Shown here one piece after another: positions 1 to 7,764 of a stretch of 64,000 nucleotides of DNA. The notes beneath the pieces were generated by a model that saw only the letters and a list, made by a program, of their open reading frames with translations, was not told the origin of the DNA and searched no databases. The position numbers and the translations under genes are program-made. The stretch's first letter is position 1; the number at the start of each line of letters is the position of its first letter. The DNA comes from a bacterium (GTDB lineage Bacteria; Electryoneota; Electryoneia; Electryoneales; Electryoneaceae), in the NCBI GenBank assembly GCA_020444425.1, contig JAHLLB010000018.1, forward strand, positions 1-64,000. Reading direction: 5' to 3'.

Positions 1-269
1 TATACATCTGTTCACTACGCCGCGCAAGTCGGCTGAAGCAACTGGGTAACCGGAATATATTTAGTATAATACTCATGTGTAATTCTGAAATCAAGGAGAG
101 TAAGGAGACCCAGAACTGTCTGGGTAACTCGGAGGTAAACCGGGGACAGACCGGGTAAAACGGGAACAGACGGGAGATTAATCAAGATATAAGTCACAAT
201 TGCTGTATCACCTGCCTCCAGGTTCTCAACCGCATATAGTTTCCCAGACTTGCCCATTATTCGTGACGC

Positions 270-303
270 AAAAAAGTGCCACAGGCTGTTGCCCGTGGCA
301 CTT
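270..303 (-). terminator. Rho-independent terminator of the first superoxide dismutase
   Basis: Read on the minus strand, AAGTGCCAC and GTGGCACTT form a 9-bp stem around a 12-nt loop, followed by a run of T (the A-run at 270-276 on the plus strand). It lies about 40 nt beyond the stop codon of the superoxide dismutase. Positions 1-269 show no convincing gene. Confidence 0.85.
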
Positions 304-344
304 CGTCGTCGATATCGAAGAGTTCAAGCGATGCGTCTGCCTGC

Positions 345-941
345 TTACGCCTGCGCGGCCTTGAAACGCGCGTTCACGTCATCCCAGTTGATCACGTTGA
401 AGAACGCGTCGGTGTACGCCGGGCGCTTGTTCTGGTACTTCAGGTAGTACGCGTGTTCCCAGACGTCCAGAACCAGCAGCGGGGTGATGCCGTGTACGGT
501 CATGTCATTGTGCAGCTGCGCCTGGATGATCATCAGCTTGCCGAATTCCTTGTGCCAGCCGAGGATGCCCCAGCCACTGCCCTTGACCTGGTTCGAGGCG
601 GCGGTGAAATGCGCCTTGAACGCATCAAAGCTGCCGAAGTCCTTGTCGATCTGCGCGGCGATGTCGCCGGTCGCCGGGCCGCCACCGTTCGGGCCCATGT
701 TTTCCCAGAAGATGGTGTGCAACGCGTGGCCTGAACCGTGGAACGCGAGATCCTTGCTCAGCGCGTCCATGCCGGCGAAGTCGCCACTTTCGCGCGCCTT
801 GGCCATCTTTTCCAGCGTCGTGTTGAGGCCGGTGACATAACCCTTGTGGTGGATATCGTGATGCAGACGCATGGTCTGCTCATCAATGTGCGGCTCGAGT
901 GCGTCGTATGCGTACGGAAGATCAGGAAGTGTGTAGGCCAT
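345..941 (-). CDS. sod: Superoxide dismutase, Fe/Mn family (copy 1)
   Basis: This 198-residue protein dismutates superoxide to O2 and H2O2 in the cytoplasm. It has the full Fe/Mn SOD pattern: an N-terminal helical hairpin with MRLHHDIHHKGYV, the second metal-binding His region GSGHALHTIFW, and the C-terminal DVWEHAYYLKYQN signature. At the position that tunes Fe/Mn use (Gln in the E. coli enzymes) the sequence reads QLHND, so a His is present, as in a known SOD subgroup. The ATG at 941 was chosen because GGAGAG sits 4 nt upstream, and the longer TTG start would use this RBS as codons. It stands alone with its own terminator. A second copy lies at 22388-22984. Confidence 0.96.
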   Translation of the reverse strand: MAYTLPDLPYAYDALEPHIDEQTMRLHHDIHHKGYVTGLNTTLEKMAKARESGDFAGMDALSKDLAFHGSGHALHTIFWENMGPNGGGPATGDIAAQIDKDFGSFDAFKAHFTAASNQVKGSGWGILGWHKEFGKLMIIQAQLHNDMTVHGITPLLVLDVWEHAYYLKYQNKRPAYTDAFFNVINWDDVNARFKAAQA

Positions 942-953
942 CGTTCTCTCCAA

Positions 954-1256
954 GTTTATCGTTCACGTGATCGTTATGCCTGTGCCGTTTGGATGCAGCT
1001 TCCGTGCTGACGTTGCGGCTCTGTTAGGTGTCCCTAAGAGCAAGCCGTCAAGAACGGAATAGTAGGCGTTCCGAACAGGTCACTCAAGCGGATGGGGTCG
1101 TGTTCCGTGCGATTGGAGCGGATCCGGGAACGGGGAGACGGGTGATCGGTTGGGCATGGCTATGAACGGCTCGTCCGCGTCCGCGTCCGCAAGCGGACAC
1201 GGGTACTTCTTGCAGCAGCGGATCACCCGCGTCCGCAAGCGGACACGGGCACGTTC
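954..1256. other. Intergenic region with a 23-bp hairpin repeat pair
   Basis: No gene was found between the SOD start and the radC-like stop. The right half holds two identical 23-bp copies (1181-1203 and 1227-1249), described separately. The left part should hold the SOD promoter, but no clear -35/-10 pair was recognised. Confidence 0.5.
1181..1249. repeat. Pair of identical 23-bp hairpin repeats
   Basis: The same 23-bp unit occurs at 1181-1203 and 1227-1249, 46 bp apart. Each copy contains the perfect palindrome GTCCGC-AA-GCGGAC, flanked by CCGC and ACGGG. The second copy ends only a few bases from the stop codon of the radC-like gene, so transcripts of that gene would end in two stable hairpins. 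This resembles a REP doublet, and there is no T-run typical of an intrinsic terminator. Confidence 0.75.
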
Positions 1257-2609
1257 TCAAAAATGGCGGCGTTCTTTCAGCGAGACGTAGGTGTCGCGGC
1301 CGATGATGATGTGATCGAGCAGCTCGATGTTGAGCAGCCGTCCAGCCTCGGCCAGCTCACGGGTGAGGTGGATGTCTTCGGGGGAGGGCGCGGGGTCGCC
1401 GCTCGGATGGTTGTGTGCGATCAGCACGGAATGGCAGTGTTTCTCGATCGCCGGGCCGAACACTTCGCGAGGGTGCACCAGCGCCGAGGTCAATGTGCCG
1501 ATGCTGATGACCTCGTCGACAACCAGTCCACCCTTCACGTTCAGGTACAGCCCGCGAAAGTGTTCACGGGTAAGTTGCGCCATCTGCGGCGCGAGGAACT
1601 GGTACGCGTCCTCGGGGCCGTGGATTTCGACGTCGTTGGAAGTGGAATACAGCCGCCGTCCCAACGCGAAGATGCGAATCAGGCGTTCTGCGGCGTCAAT
1701 GGTCAGCCCACCCTCACGTGCGAGCAGGGACGCGTCCCGGATCTGCGTCAACGCTTTCCCGCCGAACATGCGCAGCAGCCGTTTCGCAACTGGTTTCGGC
1801 TGCTCCACTTCGCCGTCCAGCACCCCAGCCAGCAGGTCGGACAGCGGCGCATCATTGTCCAGTTCCGGCTCCGTTTCGGCGACCGGAGAGACTATCAGGC
1901 CGGGACCGTTCTCAGAATCGGCGAGTTGTTCGTTGGCAACCGGTTCCGGCAGGGCTTTGTGGACGCCATGCACGATCAAGACAGGCCCGGGGTGGATGCG
2001 GCGTTGCTCACGCAACCGGGTGCCGAGCTCGCTGTCCGCCAACCCCAGCGCCAGCAGCTCGCTCAATCCTTCGGCGGCGAGCAGCCTGGAATCACTGTCA
2101 CTGAAGAAGGCCGGGTCCGACTCGGTTAGCTGCCGCACGTGCGCCAGTCCGCAGCCCTGCATCCAGTGAACCACGTCACGGCTGGCCGGCGGACGCAGCC
2201 GTCCTCCGCTCGCTAAAGAGTCCAGCAACTCACGGTGCAGCTTCTGCTCTTGCCCGAAACGGCCGGCGTTGGGACTCCATTCAACGATGACCAGCCGGCC
2301 CTGGTGATTCAGCAGTTTCACCCATGGCGTCAGAAAACTAGCTGCATCATCCTGCCGCGCCAACGTGAACGCCAGCACGACGAGATCACAGCCGCCGGGG
2401 AGATGATCGGGTTGAGCGTCGATGCCCTGGACGAAGAGGATCTCCCCTTCCTGCAGGGTGCGTGTACGTGGGGGTTCACCGAGGGAACGGGCGGGATCGG
2501 CGGCGACGACACGTTTGAAGCGAGTGCGGATGTATCGGGCGAGGCCATCCCCTCCCCCGACCACGACGGCGGTGTCGCCCTGCTGTCCGTCAAACCAGCT
2601 GCTACTCAT
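1257..2609 (-). CDS. Methyltransferase-like domain fused to RadC (JAB/MPN) domain
   Basis: This is a 450-residue two-part protein. Residues about 10-230 look like a class I SAM-methyltransferase fold: a glycine-rich VVVGGGDGLARYI motif, an acidic residue at the next strand end (VVAADPA), and later GGCDLVVLAFTLA and GRLVIVEWSP strands. Residues about 275-450 match RadC (UPF0758): a helix-hairpin-helix-like stretch, then the JAMM metalloprotease-type motif HNHPSGDPAPSPED at about 399-412, with a C-terminal DHIIIGRDTYVSL. RadC is about 225 aa on its own, so the N-terminal half is extra. The RadC role is unsettled in general, since the old DNA-repair assignment is doubtful. ATG 2609 was preferred; ATG 2633 is possible. 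Confidence 0.85.
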   Translation of the reverse strand: MSSSWFDGQQGDTAVVVGGGDGLARYIRTRFKRVVAADPARSLGEPPRTRTLQEGEILFVQGIDAQPDHLPGGCDLVVLAFTLARQDDAASFLTPWVKLLNHQGRLVIVEWSPNAGRFGQEQKLHRELLDSLASGGRLRPPASRDVVHWMQGCGLAHVRQLTESDPAFFSDSDSRLLAAEGLSELLALGLADSELGTRLREQRRIHPGPVLIVHGVHKALPEPVANEQLADSENGPGLIVSPVAETEPELDNDAPLSDLLAGVLDGEVEQPKPVAKRLLRMFGGKALTQIRDASLLAREGGLTIDAAERLIRIFALGRRLYSTSNDVEIHGPEDAYQFLAPQMAQLTREHFRGLYLNVKGGLVVDEVISIGTLTSALVHPREVFGPAIEKHCHSVLIAHNHPSGDPAPSPEDIHLTRELAEAGRLLNIELLDHIIIGRDTYVSLKERRHF

Positions 2610-2925
2610 GGTTGCTGCCCATCCCGGTTGCATGCCCGGCCAAAGTATACAACGAGTTCAGCGATGCCTGCATCCTCCCCGGGAGCGCATTCACGGCTGC
2701 TGGAATTTTCGGGCTCTGTTTCTTTTCTGTGAGTTAACCGGAACTAACCCTTGCCTTTGAGTTTGGGAATTCTGATATTAGGCGGGCCTTATAGTTCACA
2801 TACGCCTAAAACCCATGAACATTGTTCAAGTTCTTGACACAGTTTGTGGGGTGTTACCACGAAAAGATAAAAACTGCATGTTGCAGTCAGAGGCCAAGGG
2901 AGAAGAAACGGTTAAGGAGTTCAGG

Positions 2926-3813
2926 ATGAAGAGAAGCAAATTGTTGAGTCTGTTGCTGGTGATGATGCTGGCGGCGATGTTCGTTGTTGGTTGCCCGGAA
3001 GATGATGATGACGATAGCAACCCGACCGGCCCGTCCGGTGGTGATCTGACGGCAGAGGATCTTTCGTCAGACGAGTTGAGCCAGGCTGCGGAAGACGGTA
3101 TGGTTACCCAGACCGAATTGGGAATCGGCCAGGCTATGTCCATGAAAACCAGTTTCAACAACGGTGGCTGGGCTGGCCCGGACGCGATCACGCCTTTCGA
3201 AGGGTTCAAGCAGGAATTCCAGATCGCGGATCCGCCCGAGGGCTTCACTGGTCCGGACAACGAAGGCTGGTACACCGCTGAAGACTACCAGGGTTTTGGT
3301 GACTTCATGGTTCGCCTGACTCCGGACGTGTGGGATCCCGAGCACGAAGGCGAAGATGTGACCAAGGTCGAATACAAGATGTACTCCACCTACTCGGAGT
3401 ACGCGACGATTGAAATCATGTACGACTATTGGGGCGAGGTCAACGCAGCTCGCACGATGTTTGATGGTGCGTGGAGCTACAGCTACCAGTACGTGCTCGA
3501 TATCCAGGGGCAGGAAGTAAACTACGAATACGCCTACAACGTGATGTGGAGCGATGTGTCGCTGGTTGAAGGTGACTATGCTGGTCACTACGAATCTGAA
3601 CTCTTCTATCCGATCTTCGGCCAGAACGCCACGCCGCAGCTCGTGAAGCTGGAAACCATGTTTGACATCAACTCGGATGGCACCGGCACCGGTACCGGCT
3701 ACATCGCCGGAGAAGAGTACGTGCGCTTTGTGGTTGATTCCATGTCCTTTGGCGGCATGACCGGTCACTACACGCTGAAAAGCGAAGACTGGGAAATCGA
3801 ACACGCGTTCTAA
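2926..3813 (+). CDS. Secreted lipoprotein, paralogue A of a local family
   Basis: This 295-residue protein has a lipoprotein signal peptide (KRSK, hydrophobic stretch, lipobox MFVVGC) followed by an Asp-rich linker PEDDDDDSNPTGP, so it should be lipid-anchored outside the cytoplasmic membrane. The start is ATG 2926 with AAGGAG 6 nt upstream. The mature part is rich in aromatic and acidic residues, with alternating patterns suggesting beta structure. No known domain was recognised. It is clearly homologous to the C-terminal half of the next gene (shared FQEIADPPEGFTGPD-like and GAWSYSYxYxLD blocks), and the last 55 nt of the two genes are nearly identical. Confidence 0.85.
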   Translation: MKRSKLLSLLLVMMLAAMFVVGCPEDDDDDSNPTGPSGGDLTAEDLSSDELSQAAEDGMVTQTELGIGQAMSMKTSFNNGGWAGPDAITPFEGFKQEFQIADPPEGFTGPDNEGWYTAEDYQGFGDFMVRLTPDVWDPEHEGEDVTKVEYKMYSTYSEYATIEIMYDYWGEVNAARTMFDGAWSYSYQYVLDIQGQEVNYEYAYNVMWSDVSLVEGDYAGHYESELFYPIFGQNATPQLVKLETMFDINSDGTGTGTGYIAGEEYVRFVVDSMSFGGMTGHYTLKSEDWEIEHAF

Positions 3814-3835
3814 GATCCCGATACACCAATTCTTC

Positions 3836-3864
3836 AAGCCGGATGCGATTGCGTCCGGCTTTTT
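3836..3864 (+). terminator. Rho-independent terminator, lipoprotein A
   Basis: AGCCGGA and TCCGGCT form a stem around TGCGATTGCG, followed by TTTTT. The hairpin is the same sequence as the one after lipoprotein B at 5713-5742. Confidence 0.9.
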
Positions 3865-4003
3865 GTTTGAGTTTACTCAACCAACACTGTTATTTTCTGT
3901 GCAGTAGAGAGTTTTTTTTAACGTTGATTTGTACGTTGTATTGAATATTCCTATATTTCTGCCTTGCAAATCCTTTCATTTTACGCGTGTCTTTGGGGGA
4001 GAT

Positions 4004-5689
4004 ATGAAATCCAACCACATTCTCATGATGATACTAACCATGGGTTTGTTGTTGTTCGCGATTGGTTGTGATGAAGACGACAACGACAACCCAATCCAAC
4101 CTTTACCGGTAGAACTGAGTCTGGACGATCTCGATGCTGAGATGATAACTGAGATTGTCGAAGATGGGATGATTCGCGGGTTGGAACTGGCCTACTGCGC
4201 CGCCACCGCTGGAACTCAAACCCTGGATCGGTCACTTCCTGTACCACTGTTCATCGACTACGATGAGGGCGGAATTTCCGTTGAACCCCTGATCGAAACC
4301 GCCCCTGAATCCTGGTCGGATGACGATGAGGACGGGTGGTACGAGTACAGCCCAGAATCCAACTACGGCGAACTCCAATTCAAAGCCAATCCCGATCCCT
4401 GGGCAGCTGAATACAACGGCGAACCACTGACCGGGTTCCGCTACCGGCTGAGCGCGGACTATTCGGATGATGAAGGCGATCTCTCGATGACTGCGGTGAT
4501 GGATGTAATCACTGACGAGGGCCGAAACCACTCTGAGGGGATGTTGGTCTGCCATTTCACTTACACGATGACGTCAGTTCAGGATGAACCCAGCCTTAGT
4601 TTTGTCTGGGAACTCAGTTGGGAAGAGGTTCCTCTGGACGCGGAGGTGACTTCCGGGCAGTTTCATGCCGATTTGTCCTGGCCAGCATACCTCGAGGATG
4701 AGGGCGTCGTAGAAGTAGAAACACTGACCGAGATGAACCTTGACGCTGATGGAACTGGAACGGGAGCTGGTTCCATGCTGGGTGAAGACTATCTCCAGAT
4801 ATCCGCGACTGAGTTCGATGACGGCCAATTGCTCGGCAGCTATTCAACCGCAGAAGATGACTGGGAAACCGATGTGGTCCTGGTCCATGACGTGACCGTC
4901 GAGGAACTTGCGATCATCACCGATCCGAGAGGCTTATCAGAAGCCCAGCTTCAGAGTTTGGTCGAAGACGGCATGATCCTTCAAACAGAAACGGGAATCC
5001 AACAAGCTGCCAGCATGAAGAGTGTTTTCAACGATGGCCTGTTTACCGTCCCGGCTGATAATCATCCAATTTACGGATTCAAACAGGATTTTGAGATCGC
5101 GGACCCGCCGGACGGGTTTACCGGTCCGGATGAAGATGGTTGGTACACTGCCGAAGACTATTATTACTTTGACGAGTACATGGTCCGTTTGACTCCGGAT
5201 CTGTGGGACAACGAGCATGCAGGTGAGGATCTGACCAAGATCGAGTTCAGGATGCACACAACTTACTCGGACTACGCCCTGATCGAAGTGTTCTACGAAT
5301 CCTGGGCAGAGGTGAATCCCGAGCGCACGATGTTTGACGGTGCGTGGAGTTACAGCTACGAGTACCTGCTCGATCCGGAGGGTCAGGAGGTGGAGTACAA
5401 TTACAGCTACAACGTATCCTGGAACGATGTGTCTCTGGTTGAAGGCGATTACTCCGGCCACTACGAATCCGAACTGTACTATCCGATCTTTGGCCAAGAC
5501 GCTGTCCCGGAGCTTATTTCGGTGGAATCTGTATTTGATCTCAGCCCGGATGGAACCGGTACCGGAACTGGCGACATTGTCGGGCAGGAATACGTCCGCT
5601 TCACCGTCGTTTCGATGAATTATTACGGTGAGATGAGCGGTTACTACACGCTGAAAAGCGAAGACTGGGAAATCGAACACGCGTTCTAA
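4004..5689 (+). CDS. Secreted lipoprotein, paralogue B, internally duplicated
   Basis: This 561-residue lipoprotein has signal peptide MKSNHILMMILTMGLLLF, lipobox AIGC and a linker DEDDNDNP. The start is ATG 4004 behind GGGGGA. It holds two related units. Residues about 35-300 begin LSLDDLDAEMITEIVEDGM, and residues about 305-561 begin GLSEAQLQSLVEDGMILQ. The second unit is a close match to the whole mature lipoprotein A. Each unit ends in a Gly/Thr-rich DGTGTGxG turn and a YYTLKSEDW-type strand. It follows A directly in the same orientation but has its own upstream region and terminator. Function is unknown; a surface binding or adhesion role is only a guess. Confidence 0.85.
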   Translation: MKSNHILMMILTMGLLLFAIGCDEDDNDNPIQPLPVELSLDDLDAEMITEIVEDGMIRGLELAYCAATAGTQTLDRSLPVPLFIDYDEGGISVEPLIETAPESWSDDDEDGWYEYSPESNYGELQFKANPDPWAAEYNGEPLTGFRYRLSADYSDDEGDLSMTAVMDVITDEGRNHSEGMLVCHFTYTMTSVQDEPSLSFVWELSWEEVPLDAEVTSGQFHADLSWPAYLEDEGVVEVETLTEMNLDADGTGTGAGSMLGEDYLQISATEFDDGQLLGSYSTAEDDWETDVVLVHDVTVEELAIITDPRGLSEAQLQSLVEDGMILQTETGIQQAASMKSVFNDGLFTVPADNHPIYGFKQDFEIADPPDGFTGPDEDGWYTAEDYYYFDEYMVRLTPDLWDNEHAGEDLTKIEFRMHTTYSDYALIEVFYESWAEVNPERTMFDGAWSYSYEYLLDPEGQEVEYNYSYNVSWNDVSLVEGDYSGHYESELYYPIFGQDAVPELISVESVFDLSPDGTGTGTGDIVGQEYVRFTVVSMNYYGEMSGYYTLKSEDWEIEHAF

Positions 5690-5712
5690 GATCCCGATTC
5701 ACCAATTCTTCG

Positions 5713-5742
5713 AGCCGGATGCGATTGCGTCCGGCTTTTTTT
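5713..5742 (+). terminator. Rho-independent terminator, lipoprotein B
   Basis: The stem GAGCCGGA/TCCGGCTT with a TGCGATTGCG loop is followed by a run of T. It is the same hairpin as at 3836-3864, and the conserved block runs from the coding 3' end through this terminator. Confidence 0.9.
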
Positions 5743-5973
5743 GTCTCCCGGCGGGAACCGTTCCCGGTGTGTAGCGTGCCTCCTGAGCCACGAGATCGTG
5801 GAATTCGTGCAAATAGTTTCGCGATTCCCACGTAAAGCTTTCGCGGCACGATACGTCCGTCTATGTTAAAGAGGAGCGCGGGGGGAGCGATCTGGTTTGA
5901 CTGGTTGCCGCATGTACGTCCTTTCCACCGGAATCTCCCGACCCGGCCGACCCTGGTAAACGCAGAGCTACAC

Positions 5974-6708
5974 ATGGCTGATCCGAAGCAATCAACCGCC
6001 GCGGTTGACCCGTTGACGTACATGCAAGCCGCCCGTATACTTGCCGAAAACGGTGACGCGGTCCCGGACGAACTCGAGACGACCTTGGCGGAGCAGGCCC
6101 GGCCGCTGTTCGCCGATCCCTCTGTTGCCCGGGATGAACTATGGGCGATCCTGGCAACGCCCGAACGAGATCGTGGCCTGCGCTGGCTGAACAAACACGG
6201 AATCCTGGACGAACTCATCCCCTCCTGGGCGGGAAACTCGGTGCGGCGGGAGTTCCGGTTGAACGCCGTCGAACAGGTGCACAAGGAAGTCTGGCGGGAT
6301 GGGTTGGACGAGGGCGTGTTCAAGCTGATCTGCGACACGCATGACGTCGTCGTTGATCAACGCTTGAACCGTTGGGCACTGACCGCGCTGGCGACGCTAC
6401 TCGCCGGGGGTGATGTCGAAGACCCGCGTACGTGGACCAATTTCGTCCGCCGCGACCTGCACCGGCTCGGCGCAACCGAAGCCGAGATTGTCTGGATTAC
6501 CGGCATTCTGCTCAACTTCAACCGGGCGCTGCTGTTCCTGCGTGGAAACAAGGTTGAACTACAACTGAAGCCGGAGTGTGCAGTCGCCGGGCTGAGCACA
6601 TTAAGCCTCAGCGACCCGGAAATGATGACGGATGCTGTTCAGCGGGTGAACCAGACGTTGGCGGAGGACGTCAACCCGCTCGACAGGGTGAGCGAAGAAG
6701 ACGATTAG
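5974..6708 (+). CDS. Uncharacterised helical protein, distantly like an HD domain of CCA-adding enzymes
   Basis: This 244-residue protein has a cytoplasmic composition and no signal or membrane segments. Residues about 60-130 (RGLRWLNKHGILDELIPSW, then RLNAVEQVHKEVW) read like the region of poly(A) polymerase/CCA-adding enzymes that leads into the HD domain. The expected HD metal pair is not evident where LTALATLLAGG occurs, so any HD function looks lost. ATG 5974 was chosen because homology-like sequence and normal composition begin there; the 37 codons upstream look non-coding. The family resemblance is weak and should be treated as a hint. Confidence 0.7.
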   Translation: MADPKQSTAAVDPLTYMQAARILAENGDAVPDELETTLAEQARPLFADPSVARDELWAILATPERDRGLRWLNKHGILDELIPSWAGNSVRREFRLNAVEQVHKEVWRDGLDEGVFKLICDTHDVVVDQRLNRWALTALATLLAGGDVEDPRTWTNFVRRDLHRLGATEAEIVWITGILLNFNRALLFLRGNKVELQLKPECAVAGLSTLSLSDPEMMTDAVQRVNQTLAEDVNPLDRVSEEDD

Positions 6709-6740
6709 CAGGTTCAGCCGATTCATCGAACGAGTAAAAC

Positions 6741-6774
6741 GGGGCGTGTTCATCGGAACACGCCCCTTTTTTTG
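6741..6774. terminator. Bidirectional intrinsic terminator
   Basis: GGGGCGTGTT and AACACGCCCC form a 10-bp stem with loop CATCGG. A run of seven T follows on the plus strand, and AAAAC precedes it, which gives a short T-run on the minus strand. It sits between two converging genes (ends 6708 and 6843) and can serve both. Confidence 0.9.
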
Positions 6775-6842
6775 TATCCGGTATGGTCCTGCCGGGTATC
6801 GCCGTCCCTCATCCAACGGTTCGGACTCAGGATACCGCACCG

Positions 6843-7496
6843 CTATTTCTGGTAGACACTCTTGTAGAGTTCCTTCAACTGCTCGTCATTGGCCTTGATC
6901 TTGTAGAACCGTTTCGCCCAACTCTTCAGCTCACGGTCGATGCCGTGTTCCAGCGACCGTCTGAACTTGGGCATTTGTGCGCTACCGAGGTTGATGAACG
7001 TTGTCTCGACCGTTCCTTCCGCACCGACCGTGCCCGAACGCATGATCACCTTGTAGAGCACAGGTCCGAAACCGAAGTACTTGCAGTTGATCTCGATTCG
7101 GTTGACCATCACCTGTTCATCCTGAACGGTTTCATAGAGCTCACGAACCTTTTCGTCCCGTTCCATCAAATCGAAGTTGTCGAAGTTGATGAAGGGAGTG
7201 AAGTCGCCGAAGTGTTCCTTGTACGCGTTCTCCATGAAGAACTGATAGTAACGCGGCTCGAGATTCAGCCCCGTCGTGTCACCGGTGAAGTAGATCTCCA
7301 TGTACCCGGTGAACTTCACATCGTCGAAATCCTCGATGTACCGCTTCCAGTCCCAGTAATCGTAGATCTGCTCGGTAAAGTTGGTCATACTGAAGAAATT
7401 CTCGATCTCTTCCTCATCCTGCGTGGTGAACAGGAGGACAAAGAAGACCACGACCGCGAGCAGCGTATACCCGAGGAACTTGAGGAACGACTTCAT
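6843..7496 (-). CDS. Membrane-anchored protein of unknown function
   Basis: This 217-residue protein has one N-terminal membrane segment (residues about 3-24, LKFLGYTLLAVVVFFVLLF). The remaining roughly 190 residues are predicted outside the membrane and rich in aromatic and acidic residues (IYDYWDWKRYIEDFDD). No known domain was recognised. The start is uncertain: ATG 7496 has AAGG 5 nt upstream, while ATG codons at 7511 and 7517 are in frame. It converges on the preceding gene and shares its terminator, and stands apart from the subtilisin gene on the other side. Confidence 0.75.
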   Translation of the reverse strand: MKSFLKFLGYTLLAVVVFFVLLFTTQDEEEIENFFSMTNFTEQIYDYWDWKRYIEDFDDVKFTGYMEIYFTGDTTGLNLEPRYYQFFMENAYKEHFGDFTPFINFDNFDLMERDEKVRELYETVQDEQVMVNRIEINCKYFGFGPVLYKVIMRSGTVGAEGTVETTFINLGSAQMPKFRRSLEHGIDRELKSWAKRFYKIKANDEQLKELYKSVYQK

Positions 7497-7764
7497 GTAG
7501 CCTTGATCCATCAACATGGGTAACCGTCCAGACTTGACTTGTTGGAAATGAGGCTAACTGTCTCAGGCACGAATATACGAGTCAAGGATGGCAAATAAAC
7601 CCCGTTCCGGAGCGAGTGTACGATTCTTCCGGCTTCCGGGAGATCCCTCTCTTGCGGCGAGATTGGTGTTGCTCCACCCTGCAACCTGCGCCATGTTTGC
7701 ATCGTCTAAGATTGTAACGACTGGATACACCTACACCTGATACAGATTCAACTTGGAGCAAACG

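Noticed and set aside
15-257. Small minus-strand open frame at the window start
   Set aside because: No RBS, no recognisable motif and atypical composition; it also overlaps a G/A-rich non-coding stretch.
1263-2732. Several long plus-strand frames opposite the RadC fusion
   Set aside because: They are antisense shadows typical of GC-rich genes, with no motifs, while the minus strand has the intact JAMM motif.
2834-2869. TTGACA-based promoter before lipoprotein A
   Set aside because: TTGACA is present at 2834-2839 but no acceptable -10 element occurs at 16-18 bp spacing.
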